This document shows positions 1 through 9,148 of a stretch of DNA of 53,489 nt, piece after piece. Location of the stretch: positions 1 to 53,489 of the forward strand of contig JAJDOE010000103.1 of NCBI GenBank assembly GCA_022340345.1, written 5' to 3'. Within the stretch, counting starts at the first letter, position 1; the number at the start of each line of letters is the position of its first letter. The stretch is from Gammaproteobacteria bacterium (GTDB taxonomy: Bacteria; Pseudomonadota; Gammaproteobacteria; HyVt-429). The position numbers and the translations under genes are program-made. The notes under the pieces are model-generated. The model was given only the letters and a program-made list of their open reading frames with translations, ran no database searches and was not told where the DNA came from.

Positions 1-548
1 AGCAGCTTCAGGGCATTGGTGCGTACCAGGTCGTAGCGCAGCGTACCGGCCAGGGCGGCGATCAGCACGAAACCCACACCTGCCTGCACGAAGCCTCCGT
101 AGAAACCGGCCAGCAGCAATCCGGCCCAGCTGTTCGGGGTATCCGCGACCCGTTTGACCGGCGTTCCCGGTGCGGGAATCACGGTCCCGGGGCGCACCAG
201 GATCAGCAGCGTCATGCCCAGGATGGTCGCCAGCATTACCGGCTTGAGGTACAGGTTGGGTGTATACGAGGCGACCAGGGCGCCGGCCAGCCCGCCGACC
301 ACCATCAGGGCCAGGATTCGCAGCGCATCACTGACCTCGAGCATTTTCTCGCGGTGAAAGCCGTGGGTGCCGACGATGCACTGCAGCACGATGGCGACCC
401 GGTTGGTGCCGTTCGCCAGGTCCGCGGGCATACCCAGGACCATCAGCGCGGGAATCGTCAGGTTGCTGCCACCACCGGCCAGGGTGTTGATGATGCCGGC
501 GGCAATGCCGGTGACCACCAGCAACGGCCAGTAAAGGAAATTTTCCAT
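1..548 (-). CDS. TauE/SafE-family membrane permease (3' end beyond window)
   Basis: This frame on the minus strand starts at ATG 548 and runs off the left edge, so about 182 N-terminal residues are visible. The translation begins MENFLYWPLLVVTGIAAG and continues with an early glycine-rich segment INTLAGGGSNLTIPAL, which is typical of the first half of TauE/SafE (DUF81) permeases. Hydrophobic helices alternate with short loops, and a second glycine-rich helix (GFYGGFVQAGVGF) lies near the edge. Family members export sulfite, sulfonates or other small anions across the inner membrane; the substrate here cannot be inferred. It follows the RND pump gene by 32 bases on the same strand and is probably co-transcribed. 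No clear ribosome binding site is visible. Family assignment is good, function is not. Confidence 0.85.
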   Translation of the reverse strand, partial: MENFLYWPLLVVTGIAAGIINTLAGGGSNLTIPALMVLGMPADLANGTNRVAIVLQCIVGTHGFHREKMLEVSDALRILALMVVGGLAGALVASYTPNLYLKPVMLATILGMTLLILVRPGTVIPAPGTPVKRVADTPNSWAGLLLAGFYGGFVQAGVGFVLIAALAGTLRYDLVRTNALKL

Positions 549-580
549 TTCGGGTTACCGGGGCGCGGGCGAGGTGACGA

Positions 581-3500
581 TTATGCCGGACCTCCGCGGT
601 CCGATGCCTGCATTTCCGCTTCCAGCCGGCGCGGCACGTCCCCCGGTGATCCGGTGTTGCGGGCCAGCAGGTTGTAGGCCACGGGTACCACGAACAGGGT
701 GAAGAAAGTGGCGGCGAGCACGCCGGCGAAGACCACGGTGCCGATGACGACACGGGTTTCGGTTCCCGGCCCGGCGGACAGCAACAGGGGCAGCGCGCCG
801 GCAACCGTGGTGATGCCGGTCATCATGATCGGCCGCAGGCGCACGCCGGAGGCTTCCAGCAGTGCTTCGCGAAATGCCATCCCGCCGTCGCGCAACTGGT
901 TCGCGAACTCCACGATCAGGATCCCGTTTTTGGCGGCAAGCCCGACCAGCATGATCAGGCCGATCTGGCTGTAGATGTTGAGTGTCTGCCCGGACAGGTA
1001 CAGGCCGAACAGGCCGCCAGCGATGGCCAGGGGCACGGTCAGCATTATCACCAACGGATGAATCCAGCTCTCGAACTGGGCCGCCAGCACCAGGAATACC
1101 ACGACCAGGCCCAGCAGGAACACGAATGTCACGGAACCACCGCTTTCGCGATAGTCCCGGGACTGGCCCTTGTAGTCGATTATCGCGGTTCCGGGCAGGT
1201 AATCGCGCACCAGCCCCTCAAGGTGCTCGAGGGCGTCACCCAGCGCCAGCCCGTCGGCCAGGTTCGCTTCCAGGGTAATGGAACGCACCCGGTTGTAGCG
1301 GTTCAGCCGGATGGAGTCGGCGAACTCCTCGAGCCGCACCAGGTTGGACAGGGGAATCAGTTTGTCGCTGCGGGTGGATCGGATATACAGGTTTTCCAGG
1401 TTGGTGGGTGTCCGCTGTACATCGCGCTCGCCCTCCACGATCACGTCATATTCCTCGCCGGCATCAATATAAGTGGTGACCCGCCGCGATCCGAGCATGG
1501 TCTCCAGCGTACGTCCGATACTTTCCACCGTGACGCCGAGCTCGGCGGCGCGGTCGTAGTCGATGTTCACCTGCAGCTGGGGCTTGGTTTCCTTGTAGTC
1601 CCAATCCAGTCCCACCAGGCCCGGATTGTTCTGCTGGATCTTATCCACCAGGATGTCCCGCCACTGCGCGAGTTCCGCATAGGTGCCGCCGCCGATCACG
1701 AACTGGACCGGTTTCTGGATGCGCGCGCCAAAGCCCTGGCGCATCACCGGGAACGCGCGGACTCCCGGCAGGCTGCTGAGGCGGCTGCGTACCTCGTCCA
1801 TAATCGCCCAGGCGGAGCGACGTTTCCCCCATTGCTCCAGTACCACGATGGCGATGCCGGTGTTGAAAATGTCGTAGTTGCCGAAGGCCCGTGGTGCCCG
1901 TACCAGCAGGCGGGTGAATTCACCGCTCTCCACCATGGGCATCAGGCGGCGTTCCACCTCGGTCATGTAGGTGGAGATATACGGGTAGGAGGAGCCCTCC
2001 GGTGCGTTGACCAGAATAAAAAAGGCGCCGCGGTCTTCCTTGGGGGTGTACTCGTCCGGGATGGTCTCCAGCAGGGCCACGGAACCGCCCAGGATGAGCA
2101 GGAACACTACCCCCATGGCCGCCACGTGGCCCAGGGCCCGCTCCAGTATGCGCAGGTAGGTCCGGCGCACCCGGCCGAAGGCCGCGTCCACCAGGTGCAC
2201 AATACGGCCTTCGCGGTTGATCGGCGGCAGAATTTTGGAGGCCAGCATCGGCGACAGGGACAGGGCGACGAAGCTGGAGAAGGCCACCGCCGCCGCCATG
2301 GTCAGGGAAAACTCCGTGAACAGGCGACCCACGTCGCCTTCCAGGAAGGCGATCGGTACAAATACGGATACCAGCACCACGGTGGTGGCGACCACCGCGA
2401 AGCCCACCTGGCGCGCCCCCCGGAAGGCAGCCACCAGGCGAGTCTCGCCGTACTCCTCCATGCGCCGGTGGACGTTTTCGAGGACCACGATGGCGTCGTC
2501 CACCACCAGGCCAATCGCCAGCACCAGGGCAAGGAGAGTAAGGATGTTGATGGAGAAGCCGAGAAGCAGAAGCACCATGGAGGTTGCGATCAGCGAAACC
2601 GGCACGGTGACCGCGGGCACCAGCGTGGCCCGGACGCTGCCCAGGAACAGGTAAATCACGCCGATCACCAGCACGATGGCCATGAACAGGGTCTTGTAGA
2701 CCTCGGTTATGGCGCCCTGCACGAATACCGAAGTGTCATAACTCTGCCGGATTGCCATCCCTTCCGGCAGGGACGGGTTGACGCGTTCCATCTCGGCCTT
2801 GGCCGCCTTGGCTACGGCGATGGTATTGGCGGTGGACTGCTTGATGATGCCGATTCCCACCATGGGCACGCCATTACCGCGGAAAAACAGGCGGTCTTCC
2901 GCGGCGCCTCGTTCCACCCGTGCCACGTCGCCGAGACGTACCAGGTAGCCGTCTGAACCGCGTGCCAGTACCAGCCGGGCGAAGTCGTCGGCGGTGCGAA
3001 AGGTGCGCTTGACGCGGACCGTGAACTGGCGCTCTGCGGAGTCCAGGCTGCCCGCCGGCAGTTCCACATTCTCGTTGCGCAGGGCACGCTCCACATCCGC
3101 AACGGTCAGCGAGCGTGCTGCCAGTTCGCGGCGATCCAGCCACACCCGCATGGCATAGGCCTGCCCGCCGCCAACCCGTACCCGGGCGACGCCGTCGAGC
3201 ACGGAAAAGCGATCCACCAGGTACCGCTGAGCGTAGTCGGTCAGTTCCGGGACACTCATGCGGTCGCTCGCCAGGTTGAGCCACATGATCACGTCTTCGT
3301 TGCTGTCGACTTTCTGGATTTCCGGGGGATCCGCTTCCTCCGGCAGATCGTCCATCACGCCGGCGACACGATCGCGAATGTCGTTGGCGGCCGCATCCAC
3401 GTCCCGGCCGACGTCGAACTCGATGCTGATGGTCGAGCGTCCGTCTTCGCTGGTGGAACTGATGAACTTGATGCCCTCGATGCCCGAGATGCGGTCCTCA

Positions 3501-3700
3501 ATGACCTGCGTGATGCGGGTTTCCACCACGTTCGCGGAGGCACCGGGATAAACCGTATCCACCGACACCACCGGCGGATCGATATTGGGGTATTCCCGAA
3601 GGGACAGGCGGTCGAAAGCCACCAGCCCGAAAGCGATCAGCAACAGGGACATGACCGCGGCCAGCACCGGCCGCTGGACCGAGATATCCGAGAGGATCAT
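581..3700 (-). CDS. RND (HAE1-type) efflux pump inner-membrane subunit
   Basis: The 1039-residue product has the usual length of AcrB/MexB-type proton-driven exporters. It opens with MILSDISVQRPVLAAVMSLL, the first membrane helix, followed by a long periplasmic porter segment. Transmembrane helix 4 carries the paired aspartates at residues 401-402 (LVVDDAIVVLENVH), equivalent to the proton-relay Asp407/Asp408 of AcrB, and the second half has the lysine-containing LAAKNGILIVEFA helix. These support an active proton antiporter. The start codon overlaps the adaptor stop by four bases, so the two genes are translationally coupled. No TolC-like outer-membrane partner is in the window, so one elsewhere is assumed. 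Substrate is unknown; it could be drugs, solvents or detergents. The heavy-metal CusA type is less likely by sequence character. Confidence 0.95.
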   Translation of the reverse strand: MILSDISVQRPVLAAVMSLLLIAFGLVAFDRLSLREYPNIDPPVVSVDTVYPGASANVVETRITQVIEDRISGIEGIKFISSTSEDGRSTISIEFDVGRDVDAAANDIRDRVAGVMDDLPEEADPPEIQKVDSNEDVIMWLNLASDRMSVPELTDYAQRYLVDRFSVLDGVARVRVGGGQAYAMRVWLDRRELAARSLTVADVERALRNENVELPAGSLDSAERQFTVRVKRTFRTADDFARLVLARGSDGYLVRLGDVARVERGAAEDRLFFRGNGVPMVGIGIIKQSTANTIAVAKAAKAEMERVNPSLPEGMAIRQSYDTSVFVQGAITEVYKTLFMAIVLVIGVIYLFLGSVRATLVPAVTVPVSLIATSMVLLLLGFSINILTLLALVLAIGLVVDDAIVVLENVHRRMEEYGETRLVAAFRGARQVGFAVVATTVVLVSVFVPIAFLEGDVGRLFTEFSLTMAAAVAFSSFVALSLSPMLASKILPPINREGRIVHLVDAAFGRVRRTYLRILERALGHVAAMGVVFLLILGGSVALLETIPDEYTPKEDRGAFFILVNAPEGSSYPYISTYMTEVERRLMPMVESGEFTRLLVRAPRAFGNYDIFNTGIAIVVLEQWGKRRSAWAIMDEVRSRLSSLPGVRAFPVMRQGFGARIQKPVQFVIGGGTYAELAQWRDILVDKIQQNNPGLVGLDWDYKETKPQLQVNIDYDRAAELGVTVESIGRTLETMLGSRRVTTYIDAGEEYDVIVEGERDVQRTPTNLENLYIRSTRSDKLIPLSNLVRLEEFADSIRLNRYNRVRSITLEANLADGLALGDALEHLEGLVRDYLPGTAIIDYKGQSRDYRESGGSVTFVFLLGLVVVFLVLAAQFESWIHPLVIMLTVPLAIAGGLFGLYLSGQTLNIYSQIGLIMLVGLAAKNGILIVEFANQLRDGGMAFREALLEASGVRLRPIMMTGITTVAGALPLLLSAGPGTETRVVIGTVVFAGVLAATFFTLFVVPVAYNLLARNTGSPGDVPRRLEAEMQASDRGGPA

Positions 3701-4779
3701 TTCTTGGGGTCGCCCGCGTCCAGACTCTTGAGTATCTCGGCCAGGGGGCGGGTACCGTCATCCACGGCGGCGATGCGAACCTCCTGACCCGGGCGCACCT
3801 TGAGCGTTCCGTGGGTGATGATCTTCTCGCCCGCGACGAGACCGGAGAGGATCTCCACCTTGCCGGGGACGCGAGTGCCGATGCGCACCTCGCGCTCCGC
3901 CACTTTGCTGCCAGCCGCCTCGTCCACCACCAGCACAAACTGTTGCTCACCCCGCGGCACCAGGGCCTCTTCCGGAATCAGGATTGCGCGGCGGGGGTTG
4001 CGCAGGATCTCCACCCGCATGAGCATCCCCGGCCGCAGGCTGCGGTCCGGATTTGGCAGCAGCGCGCGCACGGTTACCGAGCGGGTGACGGGGTCCACCC
4101 GACTGGCGATGGCTTCGATCTTTCCTTCAAATTCCCGTGCGCCGTAGGCGCGCGCGGTGGCGAGTACCCGGAGACCGGGACGCAGAACGTCCAGAAACGT
4201 GCTGGGCACCGTGAAGTCGAGCTTCATGACGCTGTCGTCGTCGAGGGTGGTGACCAGGTCACCGGGGCTGACCAGGGCTCCGATGCTGAGATTGCGCAAT
4301 CCCACTACCCCGGCGAATGGCGCACGCACCAGGCGGTCGGCGAGACGCGACTCGATCCCGGCCAGGCGCGCCCGGGCGGTTTCCCACTCGCGACGGCGCT
4401 GGTCCAGGTTCGAGACGGTGGCATTGCCGTCCGCGACCAGCGCCTTGAGACGCTGGTACTGGCGCCGTGCCTCCTGTTCGGTCGAGCGCGCCTCCTCCAG
4501 CAGGGCGTGCTCCTCGGCGCTGGTCATTTCCGCGAGCACCTGGTTCTCGGGCACCCGGTCGCCGTCGTTGAAGTGAATGGCGGTGATGGTCTCTGTGACG
4601 GACGCCGTCACGTCGACGGACTCGTTGGCGCGCAGGGTGCCCAGGGCCTCTACGCGATCGTCCAGCTCGGCAAGCCCGGCCACGGCCACGATCACGCCCG
4701 GCGGGGGTGGGGCGGCAATCGCGGGGGCGCTGGCGGCAAGCGCGAGCACAAAAGGCAGGGTTCTTGAAAGCAGGTTCAT
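3697..4779 (-). CDS. RND efflux periplasmic adaptor (membrane fusion protein)
   Basis: This 360-residue protein starts with a cleavable signal peptide (MNLLSRTLPFVLALAASAPAIA). It then shows the family order: a first lipoyl half-motif around residues 45-85 (ESVDVTASVTETITAIHFNDGD), a short charged coiled-coil hairpin (about 85-145), the second lipoyl half (RAPFAGVVGLRNLSIGALVSPGD), a beta-barrel region and a C-terminal membrane-proximal domain. It bridges the inner-membrane pump encoded immediately downstream to an outer-membrane channel. The stop overlaps the pump start in an ATGA arrangement. It is predicted to be periplasmic and not lipidated, as there is no lipobox cysteine. No local regulator gene is adjacent on the same strand; the nearest, the TetR gene at 5153, lies beyond the tRNA and reads away. 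Confidence 0.94.
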   Translation of the reverse strand: MNLLSRTLPFVLALAASAPAIAAPPPPGVIVAVAGLAELDDRVEALGTLRANESVDVTASVTETITAIHFNDGDRVPENQVLAEMTSAEEHALLEEARSTEQEARRQYQRLKALVADGNATVSNLDQRRREWETARARLAGIESRLADRLVRAPFAGVVGLRNLSIGALVSPGDLVTTLDDDSVMKLDFTVPSTFLDVLRPGLRVLATARAYGAREFEGKIEAIASRVDPVTRSVTVRALLPNPDRSLRPGMLMRVEILRNPRRAILIPEEALVPRGEQQFVLVVDEAAGSKVAEREVRIGTRVPGKVEILSGLVAGEKIITHGTLKVRPGQEVRIAAVDDGTRPLAEILKSLDAGDPKK

Positions 4780-4917
4780 GGTGGAAATTCCTGTGCCCGG
4801 ACGGTGCCGCCGAAAATGCGCGTAAGTATGTCCGAAAGCCGGGGCGGGGGTTAGTTCCGCGGCGCCCCGGCCGGGCGGGTGGAGGTTCCGCTCCGGGCGG
4901 ACGAGCGCGGGAAGACG

Positions 4918-4994
4918 TGGTGGGCCCGCCAGGACTCGAACCTGGGACCAAGGGATTATGAGTCCCCTGCTCTGACCAACTGAGCTACAGGCCC
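4918..4994 (-). tRNA. ileX: tRNA with CAU anticodon, probably tRNA-Ile2 (lysidine type)
   Basis: The minus strand folds as a complete 77-nt cloverleaf. The acceptor arms are GGGCCTG and CGGGCCC with one U-G pair, the D arm contains AGCTCAGTTGGTCAGAGC, the anticodon loop is CTCATAA, the T loop is TTCGAGT, the discriminator base is A and the CCA end is encoded. A CAU anticodon could mean elongator Met, initiator Met or the minor Ile tRNA whose C34 is changed to lysidine by TilS. The anticodon stem and variable region (GGGGA, TCCCT, then TGGTC) follow the pattern I recall for E. coli tRNA-Ile2 better than for elongator Met. The initiator type is excluded by a fully paired acceptor end. Confidence 0.92.
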
Positions 4995-5116
4995 GCGCGG
5001 CCGCATCTTAGCAGTTCACCCTGCTGCCGGCGGAACCGCCATGCACCTCGCCGGCCCTCCATCCCGACCCGCGGGGTTCCGCTCGGCCGGGGGCCGAAAA
5101 AACTTCCCCCAAGGAC

Positions 5117-5145
5117 TAGACAGACCAGTCTGTTCGCACTATAGT
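5117..5145 (+). promoter_or_regulatory. tetR promoter with embedded palindromic operator
   Basis: A near-consensus sigma-70 promoter is visible: -35 TAGACA at 5117-5122, a 17-base spacer, and -10 TATAGT at 5140-5145. The perfect inverted repeat ACAGAC-CA-GTCTGT (5120-5133) overlaps the -35 box and spacer, a classic position for repression by blocking RNA polymerase. An almost identical palindrome precedes the next gene at 5780-5793. The -10 box ends seven bases before the ATG at 5153, so the start point should lie at or next to the start codon and the transcript is probably leaderless. Autoregulation by the encoded TetR protein is inferred. Confidence 0.75.
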
Positions 5146-5152
5146 CCGTACC

Positions 5153-5752
5153 ATGACCAAGCCAGCAGCAACCCGGCCCGCCGGCTCCCCGGAAGAGCGC
5201 ATCCTGACCGTGGCCTCCGAACTCTTCTATCAGCAGGGCTACCGGGCCACCGGCATCAACGAGGTGATCGCCCGCTCCGGGGTGGCCAAGGCTACCTTTT
5301 ATAGCCACTACCGGAGCAAGGAGGAGCTGTGCCTGGCCTACCTGCAGCGCACCGCCGCCGGGGAACTGGCGCAGCTGGACCGGGTGATCGCCGACGCCGG
5401 CGAAAAACCGCTGGAGCGATTGCTGGCGCCGGTGCAATGGCTGCACGGCTGGTCCCGGGCCACCGACTACCGTGGCTGCGCCTTTTTGCACATGGTGGCG
5501 GAAATACCGGATTACCAAAGCCCGTTGCGGCGGGAAGGACGCGAGCTGTACAACGGGATTCGCGAGCGGATCCGGCTCCTGGCGGCTGCCCTGGTGGCCT
5601 CGGACCGCCGCTACGCGCGGCTCGACCCGGAGGCCCTGGCAGCGGATTACATGATCGCGTTCGCCGGCGCCATCGCCTTCGCCGAGCTGTATCACGAGGA
5701 TTGGCCGATCGAGCACGCAACCGCCTTGGTGCGGCGTCTGATCGGCGAATAG
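5153..5752 (+). CDS. TetR-family transcriptional regulator
   Basis: The 199-residue product has the standard TetR build. An N-terminal helix-turn-helix occupies about residues 13-60 (ERILTVASELFYQQGYRATG, then INEVIARSGVAKATFYSHYR), followed by an all-helical ligand and dimer domain. A conserved RGCAFLHM motif at about residue 106 contains a cysteine at a place where some relatives, such as NemR-like regulators, sense electrophiles; that role is only possible here. ATG 5153 is chosen because it begins the typical N-terminus and sits seven bases after a strong -10 box. There is no Shine-Dalgarno sequence, consistent with a leaderless message. The gene lies 69 bases before the diiron protein gene and shares a palindromic operator with it, so it most likely represses itself and that gene. 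Confidence 0.93.
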   Translation: MTKPAATRPAGSPEERILTVASELFYQQGYRATGINEVIARSGVAKATFYSHYRSKEELCLAYLQRTAAGELAQLDRVIADAGEKPLERLLAPVQWLHGWSRATDYRGCAFLHMVAEIPDYQSPLRREGRELYNGIRERIRLLAAALVASDRRYARLDPEALAADYMIAFAGAIAFAELYHEDWPIEHATALVRRLIGE

Positions 5753-5779
5753 GCGGGCATTTTTTTGCCCTGAATCGGG

Positions 5780-5793
5780 ACAGACTGGTCTGT
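5780..5793. promoter_or_regulatory. Second TetR operator, upstream of the diiron gene
   Basis: The perfect palindrome ACAGAC-TG-GTCTGT is the reverse complement of the operator at 5120-5133. The shared block is 16 bases (AGACAGACCAGTCTGT), read on the plus strand at 5118-5133 and on the minus strand at 5780-5795. It lies 29 bases before the ATG at 5822. A weak -35-like GGGACA at 5777-5782 overlaps its left edge as in the tetR promoter, but the -10 region at 5800-5805 is poor. Binding by the adjacent TetR protein is inferred from the duplicated site. Confidence 0.75.
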
Positions 5794-5821
5794 CTTTTCC
5801 ATTTTAGCAGGAGAATGAGTG

Positions 5822-6757
5822 ATGACAGTGTTAGCAAAATTAAACCTGGATACCGACCGGTTCGCCCGCACCATCGCGGCGTCCCGGCGAATCCGCTGGG
5901 AAATCGACCAGGACGTGATCCGTGGCCGGGACTTCGACTACAACCGCAAGTTTCTGCCCGACGGCTTGTCCCGGGTCGATGAAATCCCGTTTCTCAGCAC
6001 CGGGGAAAAGCGTTTCCTGAGCCAGGTGCAGGGGCGTACCTACGCCAACCTCTTCGGTCTGGTGGAGCGTTTCATCTGCGCCAAGATCATCGAGCTCAGC
6101 CAGCAGCACCTGCTGGGTGATCAAATCGCTCTCGAGGCCCTGGTGCGATTCAGCGACGAGGAGCTCAAGCACCAGGAGCTGTTTCGCCGACTGGACGAGA
6201 TGGCGGCTGCCGGCATGCCCGCTGGCTACCGTTTCGTTCCGGATCCGAACGAGGTGGCGCGGGCGGTGCTGGGCAAATCCACCTGGGCAGTGCTGGCGCT
6301 GACCCTGCACATCGAGTTGTTCACCCAGGCCCACTACCGGGAAAGCATTGAGCCCGATGACAACCTGTCGGAACTGTGGAAGGACGTGTTCCTGTTCCAT
6401 TGGAAGGAAGAATCCCAGCACGCAATCATGGACGAGATCGAGTGGGTCAACGAAGACGCGAAGCTCGGCGACGCCGAACGGGAGCAGGCGGTCAGCGACC
6501 TGATCGAACTGGTGGCGGCGGTGGACGGCATCCTGCAGGCCCAGAGCGGCGAGGACGCGCGCTATTTCCTGGAGAACTGCGAGCAATCTTTCAGCGCCGA
6601 AAAGGCCCGGCGTATCGAGCGCGAGATCCTCAAGGCCTATCGCTGGCAGTACATCTTTTCCGGCGTGCAGTTGCCGCGTTTCCAGCAGGTCCTGGCCCGC
6701 GTTACCACCGACGGTCAGCGGGAGCGCATCGGCGCCGCGCTGGCCACCCTCAACTGA
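5822..6757 (+). CDS. Ferritin-like diiron protein, possibly AurF-type oxygenase
   Basis: The 311-residue, largely helical protein has no signal peptide or membrane helix. It carries the carboxylate and histidine pattern of a ferritin-like diiron centre: E82, E114-x2-H117 (EELKH), E165 (in HIELF), and E197-x2-H200 (EESQH). This order E, ExxH, E, ExxH is that of diiron oxygenases and related proteins, and the length best suits AurF-like N-oxygenases, but I do not recognise a close named relative. The substrate is unknown. ATG 5822 is preferred over GTG 5819 because AGGAGA at 5809-5814 is seven bases upstream. A TetR operator precedes it and a small HMA-like gene follows by 25 bases, so the two are probably one transcript. 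Confidence 0.8.
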   Translation: MTVLAKLNLDTDRFARTIAASRRIRWEIDQDVIRGRDFDYNRKFLPDGLSRVDEIPFLSTGEKRFLSQVQGRTYANLFGLVERFICAKIIELSQQHLLGDQIALEALVRFSDEELKHQELFRRLDEMAAAGMPAGYRFVPDPNEVARAVLGKSTWAVLALTLHIELFTQAHYRESIEPDDNLSELWKDVFLFHWKEESQHAIMDEIEWVNEDAKLGDAEREQAVSDLIELVAAVDGILQAQSGEDARYFLENCEQSFSAEKARRIEREILKAYRWQYIFSGVQLPRFQQVLARVTTDGQRERIGAALATLN

Positions 6758-6782
6758 AATCGATCAACTACGGAGAGAAACG

Positions 6783-7019
6783 ATGAAGGAGAAAACCACC
6801 ACGAATATCTTTGTTCACCTGCCGGACGCCAAGCCGGCGGATATGGCCTACCTGGTAGCGGACAGGATCGCCGGTCTGGCTGGCGTGGTCGGCGCTGCCG
6901 TCAACCGCAAGTTGCGACGGCTGATTTCGGTACAGTACGACCCGCGGGAGACCTCGGGAACCGAGATCATCAGCGCGGTTCGCCGCGTCGGGTTCAACGG
7001 TTCCATCGTGGGGCTGTAA
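6783..7019 (+). CDS. Small HMA-fold-like protein without metal-binding cysteines
   Basis: This 78-residue protein has the length and beta-alpha-beta-beta-alpha-beta rhythm of heavy-metal-associated (HMA, ferredoxin-like) domains: strand NIFVHLP, helix with AYLVADRIAGLAG, strand GAAVNRKLRRLISVQYD, and helix TEIISAVRRVGF before a final strand. It has no cysteine at all, so the CxxC metal site of copper chaperones is absent. GTEIISAVRRVGFNG matches the second-helix consensus of the fold. It follows the diiron gene by 25 bases with GGAGAG upstream (6772-6777), and a strong terminator lies about 80 bases downstream. It may be a protein-protein or small-molecule partner of the diiron enzyme; this is inference from context only. 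Confidence 0.75.
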   Translation: MKEKTTTNIFVHLPDAKPADMAYLVADRIAGLAGVVGAAVNRKLRRLISVQYDPRETSGTEIISAVRRVGFNGSIVGL

Positions 7020-7100
7020 GGAATGCCGGCACACCCGGCACCGCGGGCACGGAGGCCCGCAGTGCCGCCCGGCCTCTGGCCCGGCAATCGCAAGCAAGGA

Positions 7101-7133
7101 AAAAGCCGCTGGCAGTTACCAGCGGCTTTTTTT
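7101..7133. terminator. Rho-independent terminator after the HMA-like gene
   Basis: A 12-bp stem AAAAGCCGCTGG / CCAGCGGCTTTT (7101-7112 and 7119-7130) with loop CAGTTA is followed by further T residues, giving seven T in all. It ends the tetR-diiron-HMA unit. Because the left arm begins with a run of A, it can also work in the opposite direction for the convergent rpoD operon. Confidence 0.92.
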
Positions 7134-7170
7134 GCCCGGTTAATTCGGAAATCTCTTCGCCTGAATTTGA

Positions 7171-7200
7171 AATTATCTGCACAGGTATGCGCAGATAATT
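7171..7200. repeat. Inverted repeat downstream of rpoD
   Basis: Perfect 10-bp arms AATTATCTGC and GCAGATAATT flank a 10-base loop. The element lies 28-57 bases beyond the rpoD stop codon. On the minus strand it is followed by TTTCAAATTC, so it may act as a weak terminator or a 3' end stabiliser of the rpoD message. The arms are AT-rich, unlike the surroundings. Confidence 0.6.
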
Positions 7201-7227
7201 GCGGTGAGAAAGCCTCTTTCTCTCTGT

Positions 7228-9012
<1,785 letters not shown>

Positions 9013-9081
9013 AGGTAGCGGCTGCTCAGTGCGAAGTGGGGGCGAGAATGCTCAAACAATCCATTTTAGCACGTTTGATAA

Positions 9082-9120
9082 CCATATAGACTATATGGAG
9101 ACTAAGGTCGTGCGCGTCAA
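9082..9120 (-). promoter_or_regulatory. Putative rpoD promoter with AT-rich palindrome
   Basis: On the minus strand a -35-like TTGACG (complement of 9115-9120) is followed after 19 bases by TATAGT (complement of 9090-9095). The -10 box lies in a perfect palindrome CCATATAG-A-CTATATGG (9082-9098). The spacer is long by two bases, so promoter strength is uncertain. It sits about 70-110 bases before the rpoD ATG. The palindrome may be an operator or only part of the promoter. Confidence 0.5.
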
Positions 9121-9148
9121 CCGCAGATGCTGGCGGCGGTTGGCATTT

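Noticed and set aside
1058-2956. Long open frame on the plus strand, antisense to the RND pump gene
   Set aside because: It is the mirror of a highly conserved pump gene in GC-rich DNA; the translation is rich in His, Gln and Gly with no domain sense.
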